A stretch of 64,000 bases of DNA from CAZWLD01 sp964634685. GTDB taxonomy: Bacteria > Bacillota_I > Bacilli_A > Acholeplasmatales > JAEDCM01. Below the pieces are notes generated by a model, which did no database searches, was not told the origin of the DNA, and saw only the letters and a program-made list of their open reading frames with translations. Position numbers and translations under genes: made by a program. The stretch spans positions 1 to 64,000 of the forward strand of contig CAZWLD010000008.1 in assembly GCA_964634685.1 (NCBI GenBank), in the 5' to 3' direction. Shown here one piece after another: positions 8,683 to 17,207 of the stretch (positions within the stretch are counted from its first letter, which is position 1; each line of letters starts with the position of its first letter).

Positions 8683-10120
8683 AAGCTTTCTAAGTAAAAT
8701 CAAAATAATATTTCACTTCCACGAATGGCCTCTCTCAATTCATATCTTCTCCTTAATTACTGTCCTTTTTCTATTATTAATTCTTCTCCAACAAGGAGTA
8801 AGCTATAATATCTTCAATAACTTTTATTTAAAAACCCAAATAAAATCCTTAGATGAGGAAGTTATTACTCCCTATATCAATGATTTAAAGAACAATGAAA
8901 CAACAATTGAAGAATTCAATCAAAATCACTTTGCCTTTTCATTCCTATACTATGAGGGCGCACCAATTCCCAATAACGTTGAATCTATTATCCCTTTAAT
9001 TGACTTTGAAAAGGAAAGTGGATCCTATATGACTGAAGGTGATACCAAATACGCAAATAACGTTGCCTTTGTTAATAAAATCGATGATGAAAATTATGTT
9101 ATTACCATTTTCTCAATTCAAACGACTGATAAAATGCTTAATACCCTAAACACCTATAACTTTTATGTTTATGTCTTTATCTTTATCGTTATTTGTTTAT
9201 CAGCCTGGTATATTGGTAAATTTATTGCCAAGCCAATTGAAAATATCACCGAAGTAGCTAATGATATTTCCAATCTTGACTTTTCGCAAAAGGCCAATGA
9301 ATTTGGCAATAGAGAAACAACCCAATTATCCAAAAGTATTAATCTCTTAAATGATAATCTAAAACAAACCATTGAGGAATTAAACATCAAAAATCAAGAG
9401 GCTAATGAACTCGCCCAAAGCCAACAAAAGCAGTTCCAAATGAAAAAGCAATTAGTTTCTTCGATTTCTCATGAATTAAAAACCCCGCTTGCGATTATGC
9501 AGGCCTCAATTTCGGGAATCCTCGATGGAGTCTTTGAACCTGAAGAAAATGAAGCAGAGTTACAAAATGTCTTAAAGGAAATCAATCACACGAATGAAAT
9601 TGTTCAAGAGGTTCTTGATGTTTACCGCTTAGATAATGATTCCTTCAGCCTTGAAATTGAAACCCTTGATTTAGTCTTCTTCACCCAAAAGATTATTAAC
9701 TCATTTGAAACTGTCCTAAAAAATGCTAATGCCAAAATCAGCTTTTTCTATGATGAGCGAAACATCAAAATTGATGGTGACTATCGTCAACTAAAGCGTG
9801 TCATTTCCAATCTATTTGTCAATGCCATTAAATATTCGCCTGAATACCAAACAGTCGATGTTTCAATTACCCGGCAAGGCGAAAAAATCCTCTTTTCAGT
9901 TACTAATTACGGCGTAACCATTCCAGAAGAGGATATTAAAAATGTCTTTGAGCCCTTCTATCGCGTTGATAAAACCGGGAATCGAACCGAAAAGAGAAAG
10001 GGCAGCGGACTTGGATTATATATTGTAAGAGAAATCTTAGAAAAGCATCATTTTGAATATGGAATCAAAAACATTGAAAATGGTGTCACCTTCTACTTTA
10101 TCGCCAATGAAAAAAAATAG
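8669..10120 (+). CDS. sensor histidine kinase
   Basis: 483 residues from the ATG at 8669, chosen because GAGG lies six bases before it inside the regulator gene. Membrane helices at about 24-42 and 166-186 flank an extracytoplasmic sensor of about 120 residues. Then come a HAMP linker, the HisKA dimerisation helix with H268 in SSISHELKTPLA, and the HATPase domain with N-box NLFVNAIKYSPE and G-box GSGLGLYIV. It phosphorylates the adjacent regulator. The signal is unknown; the gene ends in a strong terminator. Confidence 0.92.
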   Translation: MKRIKSFLSKIKIIFHFHEWPLSIHIFSLITVLFLLLILLQQGVSYNIFNNFYLKTQIKSLDEEVITPYINDLKNNETTIEEFNQNHFAFSFLYYEGAPIPNNVESIIPLIDFEKESGSYMTEGDTKYANNVAFVNKIDDENYVITIFSIQTTDKMLNTLNTYNFYVYVFIFIVICLSAWYIGKFIAKPIENITEVANDISNLDFSQKANEFGNRETTQLSKSINLLNDNLKQTIEELNIKNQEANELAQSQQKQFQMKKQLVSSISHELKTPLAIMQASISGILDGVFEPEENEAELQNVLKEINHTNEIVQEVLDVYRLDNDSFSLEIETLDLVFFTQKIINSFETVLKNANAKISFFYDERNIKIDGDYRQLKRVISNLFVNAIKYSPEYQTVDVSITRQGEKILFSVTNYGVTIPEEDIKNVFEPFYRVDKTGNRTEKRKGSGLGLYIVREILEKHHFEYGIKNIENGVTFYFIANEKK

Positions 10121-10147
10121 GAAAACCGCGCTGTTTTCCTTTTTTTT
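10120..10147 (+). terminator. terminator after the histidine kinase
   Basis: Arms ggaaaac and gttttcc (10120-10126, 10133-10139) followed by eight Ts, starting at the last base of the kinase stop codon. Confidence 0.85.
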
Positions 10148-10155
10148 GTAAAAAT

Positions 10156-10271
10156 AAATCTCCTATCAACCATCCCCACCCACATAACTAGAAAGCTTAA
10201 GGCTGCTACCTCTCGATCCTGACCTGGTTCACTACTAGCTATTGAATGAAGATGATTCATAGGAGATTTGC
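10156..10271 (-). ncRNA. ffs: small signal recognition particle RNA (4.5S/ffs)
   Basis: About 115 nt folding into one long hairpin. The ends aaatctcctat (10156-10166) and ataggagattt (10259-10269) are perfectly complementary. The apex carries the conserved Ffh-binding core, read on the minus strand as CAGGTCAGG...GGTAGCAGCC with a GAGA-type tetraloop region. It is the scaffold for Ffh in membrane-protein targeting. It lies downstream of tadA as in many Bacillota, but the usual next gene dnaX is absent. T-rich sequence at the 3' end serves termination. Confidence 0.9.
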
Positions 10272-10277
10272 ATATTA

Positions 10278-10306
10278 ATAATACCACAATACAGAAAGAT
10301 AATCAA
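10278..10306 (-). promoter_or_regulatory. promoter of the SRP RNA
   Basis: On the minus strand TTGATT (10306-10301), a 17-bp spacer, then TATTAT (10283-10278). This places transcription start at about 10271, exactly at the RNA's 5' stem. Confidence 0.75.
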
Positions 10307-10332
10307 GATAATGTTTTCGACATTTTATCTAA

Positions 10333-10791
10333 TCAATCATCCTGTTGCTTTTTCTTTAATCTTATTTCCTTAAAAAACTGTTGAAGTAATTCCTTTGCTT
10401 CTGCTTCCATCTCGCCACCCGTTACGATTACCCGATGATTAAATGGATAAGAAAACATATCAAAGACCGATCCTGCACATCCAGCCTTTTGATCATAAGC
10501 TCCAAATACTACTTCCTTTATCCGAGCCTGAATAATAGCCCCACTGCACATCGGACAAGGCTCTAAGGTTACATAGAGCGTGCATTCCTCTAAACGCCAG
10601 CTTCCAATTTTTTTGGAGGCCTTTTCGATTGCTATTATTTCGGCATGGGCCGTAACCTTTTGTTTATCCTGCCTTAGATTATGAGCTCGAGCAATGATTT
10701 TGCCTTCATGAACTATTATAGCTCCAACTGGAACTTCACCCTTTAAATAGGCCTTCTTAGCCTCCTTCAAGGCTTCCTTCATAAAATTCAT
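10333..10791 (-). CDS. tadA: tRNA-adenosine(34) deaminase TadA
   Basis: 152 residues. Zinc-site motifs HAE at 49-51 and PCPMC at 78-82 of the cytidine deaminase fold, with the EPCPMCSGAI stretch typical of TadA. It converts wobble A34 to inosine in tRNA-Arg(ACG), allowing one tRNA to read three codons. The start overlaps the tdk stop by four bases. The downstream SRP RNA gene is a conserved neighbour. Confidence 0.93.
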   Translation of the reverse strand: MNFMKEALKEAKKAYLKGEVPVGAIIVHEGKIIARAHNLRQDKQKVTAHAEIIAIEKASKKIGSWRLEECTLYVTLEPCPMCSGAIIQARIKEVVFGAYDQKAGCAGSVFDMFSYPFNHRVIVTGGEMEAEAKELLQQFFKEIRLKKKQQDD

Positions 10792-11381
10792 AGTTTTATT
10801 ACCGGCTTATTTAAGACCTTATGACAATAACGACAACGAGGCTCATAGGCCTCAACAGCTCCAACTAATATTAAAGGATCATCATAGGAAGCAGGGTTAC
10901 CATTAATTATACGTTGAGTTCTCGTCGCATTCGCCCCACAAACCGGGCAAATAGCCGTCAATTTAGTTACTTCTTCAGCCCGAGCAAGCAAAACTGGCAT
11001 TACGCCAAAGGGTTCTCCTCGGAAGTCCATATCAAGTCCAGCACAAATAACTCTCTTGCCATTATGTGCAAGGATTTCGACGATGCTTACGACTTCTTTG
11101 TCCATAAATTGAATTTCATCGATTACAACCGCATCTGTTTTCTTATCTATATACTGCAAAATATCACTTGAACGGTCAATGATAATTGAATTAACCCGTG
11201 AATTTGCATGTGATACAATTTCATCATCAGAATAACGATTATCAATTCGAGGTTTTAAAACCACAACATTTTTCTTTGCATAAACTAGTCTTTTAACTCT
11301 TCTTATCAATTCTTCTGTTTTTCCCGCAAACATCGGCCCACAAATTACTTCAATTGAGCCCCTTGAACTATTTTCCATCAT
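10788..11381 (-). CDS. tdk: thymidine kinase
   Basis: 197 residues from the ATG at 11381, preferred over an upstream TTG because GGTGGG lies upstream at good spacing. P-loop GPMFAGKT at 15-22, Walker B-like DEIQFMD, and a zinc ribbon with CPVCG and CRYCH cysteine pairs define a type II thymidine kinase. It phosphorylates thymidine in pyrimidine salvage. It overlaps the HAD gene upstream and tadA downstream, so the three are one transcript. Confidence 0.94.
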   Translation of the reverse strand: MMENSSRGSIEVICGPMFAGKTEELIRRVKRLVYAKKNVVVLKPRIDNRYSDDEIVSHANSRVNSIIIDRSSDILQYIDKKTDAVVIDEIQFMDKEVVSIVEILAHNGKRVICAGLDMDFRGEPFGVMPVLLARAEEVTKLTAICPVCGANATRTQRIINGNPASYDDPLILVGAVEAYEPRCRYCHKVLNKPVIKL

Positions 11382-12027
11382 TACAACACCCACCAATTAA
11401 TTCTTTTAACTCTTCGATATTTCTAACAACCATATTATCAACCACATTTAAAACATCATAAGCCTGATGTCCATTTGAAACTAAAATACAATCAATTCCC
11501 AAGGCATCCGCAACCTCTTTATCGTGTAGGGTATCCCCAATCATAACAGCGTATGACCGATCAATTTGATTATTTTCAATATAGTCTTGTCCAATTTCAA
11601 TTTTACTAGTCGCATGAATATTATCCAATCCTAAACACGCATCAAAATAACTATCTATTTCAAAATGCTTAACCTGATCTAATAAATTATTGATTTCTGA
11701 TGCCGATAATAAAATTTGTTTAATTCCTTTTTCTTTATTAAAAGCTAATAATTCTTTAATACCTGAATATAAGGAACAAGCATAGCTAGCCGGCTGATAT
11801 TTATCAATAAAATCAACAGCCATTGACTCGAAGGATTCATTTTCAAAGGTCAAGCCTGCTCTTTTATAATATTCGATGACTGGAAATCCAAAAATATGGA
11901 GATATTTGTCCTTAGAAACAATCGGAAGATTTCTTTTTTTAAGCATGCCATTCAATAAATTCAAGCATAGCTCGACATCATCTAAGATTGTTCCATTGAA
12001 ATCCCAAAATATATATTTATACTTCAT
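11368..12027 (-). CDS. HAD-superfamily phosphatase-like protein
   Basis: 219 residues. Motif I is WDFNGT at 8-13: the nucleophile Asp9 is present, but the usual second Asp is Asn11. LLSASEINN is the motif II region and GDTLHDKEVADALG motif IV; a helical cap lies between. It resembles phosphoglycolate-phosphatase-like members. The Asn in motif I may lower phosphatase activity or mark a subfamily; I recall related proteins with DFNGT. Substrate unknown. It starts behind rpmE after that gene's terminator. Confidence 0.8.
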   Translation of the reverse strand: MKYKYIFWDFNGTILDDVELCLNLLNGMLKKRNLPIVSKDKYLHIFGFPVIEYYKRAGLTFENESFESMAVDFIDKYQPASYACSLYSGIKELLAFNKEKGIKQILLSASEINNLLDQVKHFEIDSYFDACLGLDNIHATSKIEIGQDYIENNQIDRSYAVMIGDTLHDKEVADALGIDCILVSNGHQAYDVLNVVDNMVVRNIEELKELIGGCCNDGK

Positions 12028-12037
12028 TTCCCACCTC

Positions 12038-12068
12038 TAAAAAAAAAACCGTTTTTTTGAAACGGATT
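12038..12068 (-). terminator. terminator after rpmE
   Basis: Arms aaccgttt (12047-12054) and aaacgg (12060-12065), followed on the minus strand by nine Ts. Confidence 0.8.
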
Positions 12069-12276
12069 ATTTTTTGTCAATACCATAACGCTTTTTGAAT
12101 TTATCAACGCGTCCATCAGCTTGAGTAAATGTTTGTTTTCCTGTATAGAATGGATGACAATTTGAACATGTATCAACACGTACCTCATTTAAAACTGATC
12201 CGCTTTCGAATTCATTTCCGCAAGTAGTACAAACAACCTTAACTTTTTTGTAATTTGGATGTATTCCTTGTTTCAT
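12067..12276 (-). CDS. rpmE: 50S ribosomal protein L31
   Basis: 69 residues from the ATG at 12276, chosen because GGAGTG lies upstream and the family starts MKQGIHPNY. Cysteines in CTTC and CSNC make this the zinc-binding (C+) form of L31, with the usual HPFYTGKQ motif. It is a single-gene transcript with its own terminator. The presence of the C+ form implies no special zinc-sparing role for this copy. Confidence 0.95.
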   Translation of the reverse strand: MKQGIHPNYKKVKVVCTTCGNEFESGSVLNEVRVDTCSNCHPFYTGKQTFTQADGRVDKFKKRYGIDKK

Positions 12277-12451
12277 GGTTTTCACTCCTTCCGCCATAGT
12301 TCTTTTAAACCATAGTAAGTTCATAGCGTCTAAATTATATCATTTATAAAAACTAAACGCAATACCTATTTTTTAAAATGACAGTGTTTTTGATTGAAAT
12401 CTATCCCTTGTTATATTAAAGAAAAAATTCAATTATAAAGATAAATCAATA

Positions 12452-12709
12452 TTATAAATCGTATTTATTTTTTAACTCCTTTAATGAACTTATACCATCC
12501 TTTATTTTGCCTTCTTTTAAATTAGAAAGTCCATCAAGGATTGCCTCAAACATTTCAAATTTTTCTAATTTTTCCTCATAAGTTTTTATATTCATGATTA
12601 CCATATCACTATTGCCATTTTTTGTTATAAAAATAGGCTCATTTGATTCATTACATAAATTTAAAATTTTATTAGTGTCTCTTAAATCTTCAAGCGTAAT
12701 TATTGACAT
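12452..12709 (-). CDS. Phd/YefM-type antitoxin without adjacent toxin
   Basis: 85 residues with the Phd/YefM N-terminal DNA-binding fold: LEDLRDT, then EPIFITKNGNSDMVIMNIKTYEE. The C-terminal half, normally toxin-binding, is lysine-rich. No RelE, Doc or other toxin frame lies within 250 bases on either side. It could act with a distant toxin, repress its own promoter, or be a relic. It resembles the orphan at 35905-36156 in the LxDLxDT start and the TKNG core. Confidence 0.75.
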   Translation of the reverse strand: MSIITLEDLRDTNKILNLCNESNEPIFITKNGNSDMVIMNIKTYEEKLEKFEMFEAILDGLSNLKEGKIKDGISSLKELKNKYDL

Positions 12710-12842
12710 TATTTAGCCTCACTTTCTGACATAATTGTTTCATAATTGTGTTTTAAAATCAATCCTATTTTATGTATTTTATTAATTTATATTAATACAT
12801 TTGCTCTAACTATTAAAACAAATATTTCAAAATCCACCAAAG
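12710..12842. other. spacer with no supported gene
   Basis: AT-rich. It would hold the promoter of the orphan antitoxin on the minus strand, but no clear -35/-10 pair stands out. Confidence 0.4.
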
Positions 12843-12872
12843 CATAAAAAACTACTCACCAAGGAGTAGTCA
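12843..12872 (-). terminator. terminator after murA
   Basis: Arms actactc (12851-12857) and gagtagt (12864-12870), with a T-run on the minus strand. Confidence 0.85.
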
Positions 12873-12876
12873 ACTT

Positions 12877-14127
12877 CTATTCCAAAATCTTATCCACAAA
12901 TTCCAATTTACCCCCAATTTTTCTTATCTTCTCATAGATATTTTCATATCCTCTTTCAATATATAAATAGCCATCTAAATAAGTATTTCCTTGAGCAATT
13001 AATCCCGCAATCAATAAACTGGCGGCTCCTCTTAAATCTGTTCCCTTAACATACGTTCCCACTAAATTTGATGGTTCAAAAACGGCCTTTTGATCTTCTA
13101 CAATAATATTCGCGCCCATTTTTTCTAACATTAAGCAATTTGATAAACGATTTTCAAAAATCGTTTCAATAATCTTTCCCCCGTATTTTGCAAGAATTGG
13201 CGCAAATATTTGTTCTAGATCTGTTGGAAATCCAGGATAATAATCTGTTTTAATCTCCATAGGCTCTAAAACAGAAGGATAAACAATTATTTTATCATCC
13301 ATAATTTCAATTCTAGCATTTGCCTTTATTAACGGATAAATAACACTTTTTAAATTCTTATAATTAGCGTTTCGGATAATCAAAGGTCCCTTAATTAATC
13401 CTAAGGCTAAATATGTTCCCGCTTCAATCCGATCATACATTACGTCATATGAAAAGCTCTTTTTAATAATATTCTTTTCCCCATAAATCACAATTGTATC
13501 GACAATGACATCAATCGTAAAGCCTCCACATCGTAAAAAGGAAATAACATCAATAACCTCTGGCTCAATACTAGCATTGATAATTGTCGTTTTCCCAAGG
13601 CTATAACAAGCAGCCATAATTATATTCACGGTAGCTCCTAATGATTTTTTTGGTAATTCAATAATCGTTCCCTTTAATTCATCTACCTTGAGCCTGATGG
13701 AATCATCTAAAAAGAGAATACCTGCACCTAAAGCTTCAAAGCCCATCAAATGAAAATCAATCGGCCTTTTGCCAATTTGACAGCCGCCTGGATACAAAAT
13801 TTCAAGCTCATGATATCTTCCAAGTAACGCTCCCATAAAATAATAAGAGGCGCGAAATTCTCGGCAATTAGCGTGCATAACCCTTGTTGAAATAAGGTCA
13901 GTTGAATTAATAATAACGGTGTTTTTTTCCATCTCATAACTAATATTTAAATCATCGAAAATCTCTAGCACCATTCTAATATCCTTAATATTTGGCACAT
14001 TATTAATCGTTATTCTTCCATCAAATAATAAGGAAGCTACTAAAATACATAAAGCACTATTTTTAGAGCCACTAATAAAGACCTCACCTGTCAAATTGTG
14101 ACCGCCTTCAATTTTTAATAAAGGCAT
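12877..14127 (-). CDS. murA: UDP-N-acetylglucosamine 1-carboxyvinyltransferase (MurA family)
   Basis: 416 residues, normal length. K22 in SGSKNSAL and catalytic Cys116 in PGGCQIGKR are both present. Cys at this site is the residue alkylated by fosfomycin, so sensitivity is expected. The enzyme adds enolpyruvate from PEP to UDP-GlcNAc, the first committed step of peptidoglycan synthesis, in the cytoplasm. Bacillota often carry two murA genes; which copy this is cannot be told. It stands alone, divergent from the fumarase genes. Confidence 0.92.
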   Translation of the reverse strand: MPLLKIEGGHNLTGEVFISGSKNSALCILVASLLFDGRITINNVPNIKDIRMVLEIFDDLNISYEMEKNTVIINSTDLISTRVMHANCREFRASYYFMGALLGRYHELEILYPGGCQIGKRPIDFHLMGFEALGAGILFLDDSIRLKVDELKGTIIELPKKSLGATVNIIMAACYSLGKTTIINASIEPEVIDVISFLRCGGFTIDVIVDTIVIYGEKNIIKKSFSYDVMYDRIEAGTYLALGLIKGPLIIRNANYKNLKSVIYPLIKANARIEIMDDKIIVYPSVLEPMEIKTDYYPGFPTDLEQIFAPILAKYGGKIIETIFENRLSNCLMLEKMGANIIVEDQKAVFEPSNLVGTYVKGTDLRGAASLLIAGLIAQGNTYLDGYLYIERGYENIYEKIRKIGGKLEFVDKILE

Positions 14128-14149
14128 AGATTTTCCTCCCCAAAATTAA

Positions 14150-14178
14150 TTGTTTTTTTACTATTTTCCATATATAAT
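14150..14178 (+). promoter_or_regulatory. promoter of the fumarase-malic enzyme operon
   Basis: TTGTTT at 14150-14155, 17-bp spacer, TATAAT at 14173-14178. GGAGG lies before the ATG at 14202. Confidence 0.7.
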
Positions 14179-14201
14179 TATATTGAGACGGAGGTAAATA
14201 T

Positions 14202-15038
14202 ATGCGTACCATTCAATCATCAAAAATTAAAGATGAATGCATTAAACTCATCTTAAAAGCCAACGTTTGCGTTGATAAAAAAACCTTAGATAAAATTATG
14301 ATTCAAAAAGAAAAGGAAACTGGCCTCGCTAGGGAAATATTAACGCAAATAATCGAAAACGATAATCTTGCCCAAAAGGAAAACATCCCTCTTTGCCAGG
14401 ATACCGGCATCGCGATTTTCTTTTTAGAAATTGGACAAGATGTCCATATCGAGGGAAATCTAAATGACGCAATTAACGAAGCTGTAAAAATTGCCTACAC
14501 CGAAGGCTATTTCCGAAAATCAGTTGTAAAGCATCCTTTAGATCGTATTAATACAAATGATAATACCAAAGCAATTATCCATACAAATATTGTGTCTGGA
14601 GATAAAATGAAAATTACCTTTGCCCCTAAGGGTGCAGGATCAGAAAATATGAGTCAAATCAAAATGCTTGTCCCGAGTGACGGTATTGAGGGCGTCAAAA
14701 AATTTGTCATCGACACCGTCAAAAAGGCCGGCGGAAAGCCATGTCCTCCAATCATTGTTGGTGTAGGCATTGGTGGAAATTTTGAAAAATGTGCACTTCT
14801 TGCGAAGGAAGCTGTCCTAAGAGATATTGATGATATAAGCGCTGATCCAATCAATGCCTCTTTAGAAAAGGAATTATTAGAAGAAATCAATAAATTAAAC
14901 ATCGGTCCGATGGGTTTAGGCGGAAAAACAACTGCTCTTGCGGTCAAGGTTAATTCTTATCCTTGTCACATCGCATCGTTACCGGTAGCGGTAAATATTC
15001 AATGCCATGCCGCAAGACATGAGGTGATCATCCTATGA
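14202..15038 (+). CDS. fumarate hydratase class I, alpha subunit
   Basis: 278 residues with the fumerase N-domain motif PLCQDTGIAIFF (Cys65, likely 4Fe-4S ligand), GKPCPPIIVGVGIGG, and a C-terminal CHAARHEVI. It forms a two-subunit iron-sulfur hydratase with the next gene, interconverting fumarate and malate. L-tartrate dehydratase is related, but pairing with malic enzyme favours fumarase. The stop overlaps the beta subunit start by four bases. Confidence 0.88.
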   Translation: MRTIQSSKIKDECIKLILKANVCVDKKTLDKIMIQKEKETGLAREILTQIIENDNLAQKENIPLCQDTGIAIFFLEIGQDVHIEGNLNDAINEAVKIAYTEGYFRKSVVKHPLDRINTNDNTKAIIHTNIVSGDKMKITFAPKGAGSENMSQIKMLVPSDGIEGVKKFVIDTVKKAGGKPCPPIIVGVGIGGNFEKCALLAKEAVLRDIDDISADPINASLEKELLEEINKLNIGPMGLGGKTTALAVKVNSYPCHIASLPVAVNIQCHAARHEVIIL

Positions 15039-15571
15039 TAAAGCTTACTACTCCTTTAAAGAAAGAGGACATCATCAACCTAAAGGCTGGAGATGTTGTT
15101 TATTTAACTGGAACCATCTATACAGCTCGTGACGCCGCCCACAAAAGAATTCTCTCTCTTATCGAGAACAATGAACCCACTCCCTTTGACCTAATGAATT
15201 CCATCATCTACTATACCGGTCCAACCCCAGCTAAGCCTGGGCATGTAATTGGATCATGCGGCCCAACCTCGAGCTACCGAATGGATACCTTTATGGATGC
15301 CTTTGGGAAAAAAGGACAATTAGCCTCAATTGGAAAGGGTGACCGTAATGATAGTGTCATTGAAGCTTGTAAAAAATACCAAATGATTTATTTTCTAGCC
15401 ACTGGAGGTTTAGGAGCTAAATTATCAACCTGTGTCAAGAAATGTGAAATCATCGCCTTTACAGACCTTGGGGCTGAGGCAGTACGGGAATTATATGTCG
15501 AAGATTTTCCATTAATCGTCGGATATGATACATATGGAAATAGTGTTTTTGGAGGAAAAGAAAATGATTAA
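15035..15571 (+). CDS. fumarate hydratase class I, beta subunit
   Basis: 178 residues with the fumerase C-domain motif GSCGPTSSYRMD (73-84) and the GKGDRNDSVIEACKKY and FLATGGLGAKL segments. It completes the two-subunit class I fumarase. It overlaps the alpha subunit by four bases and malic enzyme by eight, so all three genes are translated from one message. Confidence 0.9.
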   Translation: MIKLTTPLKKEDIINLKAGDVVYLTGTIYTARDAAHKRILSLIENNEPTPFDLMNSIIYYTGPTPAKPGHVIGSCGPTSSYRMDTFMDAFGKKGQLASIGKGDRNDSVIEACKKYQMIYFLATGGLGAKLSTCVKKCEIIAFTDLGAEAVRELYVEDFPLIVGYDTYGNSVFGGKEND

Positions 15572-16751
15572 AGATGAAGCATTAAAGCTCCACCGTGAGC
15601 TCAAAGGAAAATTTGAAATCAAATCCAAGGTGGAAATTAATAGTCCCAAGGATTTAACCTTAGCCTATACTCCCGGTGTTGCGGAGCCATGTCTAAAGAT
15701 TAAAGAAAACCCTAATGATGTTTATACATACACAACCAAAGGAAACATTGTGGCTGTAATAACGGATGGTACTGCGGTTTTAGGATTAGGTGATATCGGA
15801 CCAAAGGCCGCCCTTCCGGTTATGGAAGGAAAATCAATTCTTTTAAAAAGATTTGCGGATATTGATTCTTTCCCTCTTTGTCTAGATACAAAGGATCCTG
15901 AAGAAATCATTAAAACATGTAAATATTTAGCTCCATCCTTAGGTGCGATTAATCTCGAGGATATTTCCGCTCCTCGCTGTGTTACAATTGAAAGAAGATT
16001 AAAGGATGAATTAGATATCCCGGTCTTCCATGATGATCAACATGGAACGGCGATTGTTGTCGGAGCAGCCTTATTAAATTCATGTCGCTTAACCAAAAAG
16101 AAAATGAGCGATTTAACAGTTGTATTAAGTGGAACCGGAGCTGCTGGTTCTTCGATTGCTAGAATGCTAAAAAAACTAGGTGTTGGTAGATTATACGCCA
16201 TCAATATCAATGGCGTTGTCGATAAGAAAAATTATGATTCCTATGATTTCTTAGTCAAGGAATTAATTGATGATGGAATAATTGATACAAAAGAGGGCCA
16301 CGATAACACTTTAGCTTCGCTAATGAAGGACAGCAATGCTTTTATTGGTGTCAGTGCCCCCAATCTTGTTTCTATCGAAATGGTAAAATCAATGGCTAAG
16401 GATCCCTTCATCTTCGCTCTTGCCAATCCAACTCCGGAGATTTCATACGAGGATGCCAAATTAGCTAATGCTTATGTAATAGGTACAGGACGTAGCGATC
16501 ACCCAAATCAAATCAACAATCTTTTAGCTTTCCCTGGTATTTTTAGAGGAGCCTTAGACAGCCACGCCACAAAAATTACCGAGGAAATGAAAATGGCTGC
16601 ATCCTTGGCTATTGCCAGCTTGATTTCTGATAATGAATTAACTCCTGACTATGTCATTCCATCTCCTTTTGATAGTCGTGTTGTTAAAGCAGTCAGCCAA
16701 GCCGTTATGGAGGAAGCCCAAAAGTCTGGAGTTATTCGAAAAGATAAATAA
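15564..16751 (+). CDS. NAD(P)-dependent malic enzyme
   Basis: 395 residues from the ATG at 15564, chosen because GGAGGAAAAG lies just before it; an upstream in-frame ATG has no such site. Motifs are AYTPGVAEPC, the metal-binding FHDDQHGTAIVV, and the dinucleotide site VVLSGTGAAGSSIARML. It is the short bacterial type without a phosphotransacetylase domain. It decarboxylates malate to pyruvate, so the operon runs fumarate to malate to pyruvate. Cofactor preference is not readable with confidence. Confidence 0.92.
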   Translation: MIKDEALKLHRELKGKFEIKSKVEINSPKDLTLAYTPGVAEPCLKIKENPNDVYTYTTKGNIVAVITDGTAVLGLGDIGPKAALPVMEGKSILLKRFADIDSFPLCLDTKDPEEIIKTCKYLAPSLGAINLEDISAPRCVTIERRLKDELDIPVFHDDQHGTAIVVGAALLNSCRLTKKKMSDLTVVLSGTGAAGSSIARMLKKLGVGRLYAININGVVDKKNYDSYDFLVKELIDDGIIDTKEGHDNTLASLMKDSNAFIGVSAPNLVSIEMVKSMAKDPFIFALANPTPEISYEDAKLANAYVIGTGRSDHPNQINNLLAFPGIFRGALDSHATKITEEMKMAASLAIASLISDNELTPDYVIPSPFDSRVVKAVSQAVMEEAQKSGVIRKDK

Positions 16752-17207
16752 AAAATATTTTTCTCCTCACGAGGATTTATTCGACGACTTATTAAGTCAT
16801 TTACCTAACACCATTCATATCAGCAAGGATAAATATTCTATGACCATTACAGTATTTAGTCCAAAGTCGTCAAAATAACTAGTTCAGTTACCTCTCATTA
16901 TCTCCATTTTTTACGTCGATTTTATTGACATTTAAGTTCCAAATAAAAAGTGTGTAATTTATTCAACTCATAAACGAAAGTTATAAACTACACACCAATA
17001 AATATATAATATCCTATTATTATGTTAATGATACGTTATTACATACCATTGCTTGCACAGATTGTTACTTACTTTCTGTGCTATTTTTAAACCATTTATA
17101 CATATCTAAACCTATCTTTATTACTACACTTAACAGTTCACCTATAACCTCATTTCTTTAAGTAACAAAATGACAAAAGTTTTTATTCACCTTTATATCG
17201 AGTTTTT
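16752..17207. other. 455-base stretch with no intact gene
   Basis: The first 125 bases contain a protein-like frame without a start (see rejected items). The rest is AT-rich with one imperfect 13-bp inverted repeat, listed separately as a terminator. Confidence 0.5.
16941..16995 (-). terminator. possible terminator downstream of the DUF4143 ATPase
   Basis: Arms gtgtgtaatttat (16950-16962) and ataaactacacac (16983-16995) pair with one G-U, with TTTTTATTT following on the minus strand. It lies about 210 bases beyond the ATPase stop. Confidence 0.5.

Noticed and set aside
16752..16878. Plus-strand frame after malic enzyme reading KYFSPHEDLFDDLLSHLP and on to a stop
   Set aside because: Codon pattern looks protein-like but there is no start codon or ribosome site at its head, and it continues from an out-of-frame shadow of malic enzyme. 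Perhaps a remnant.
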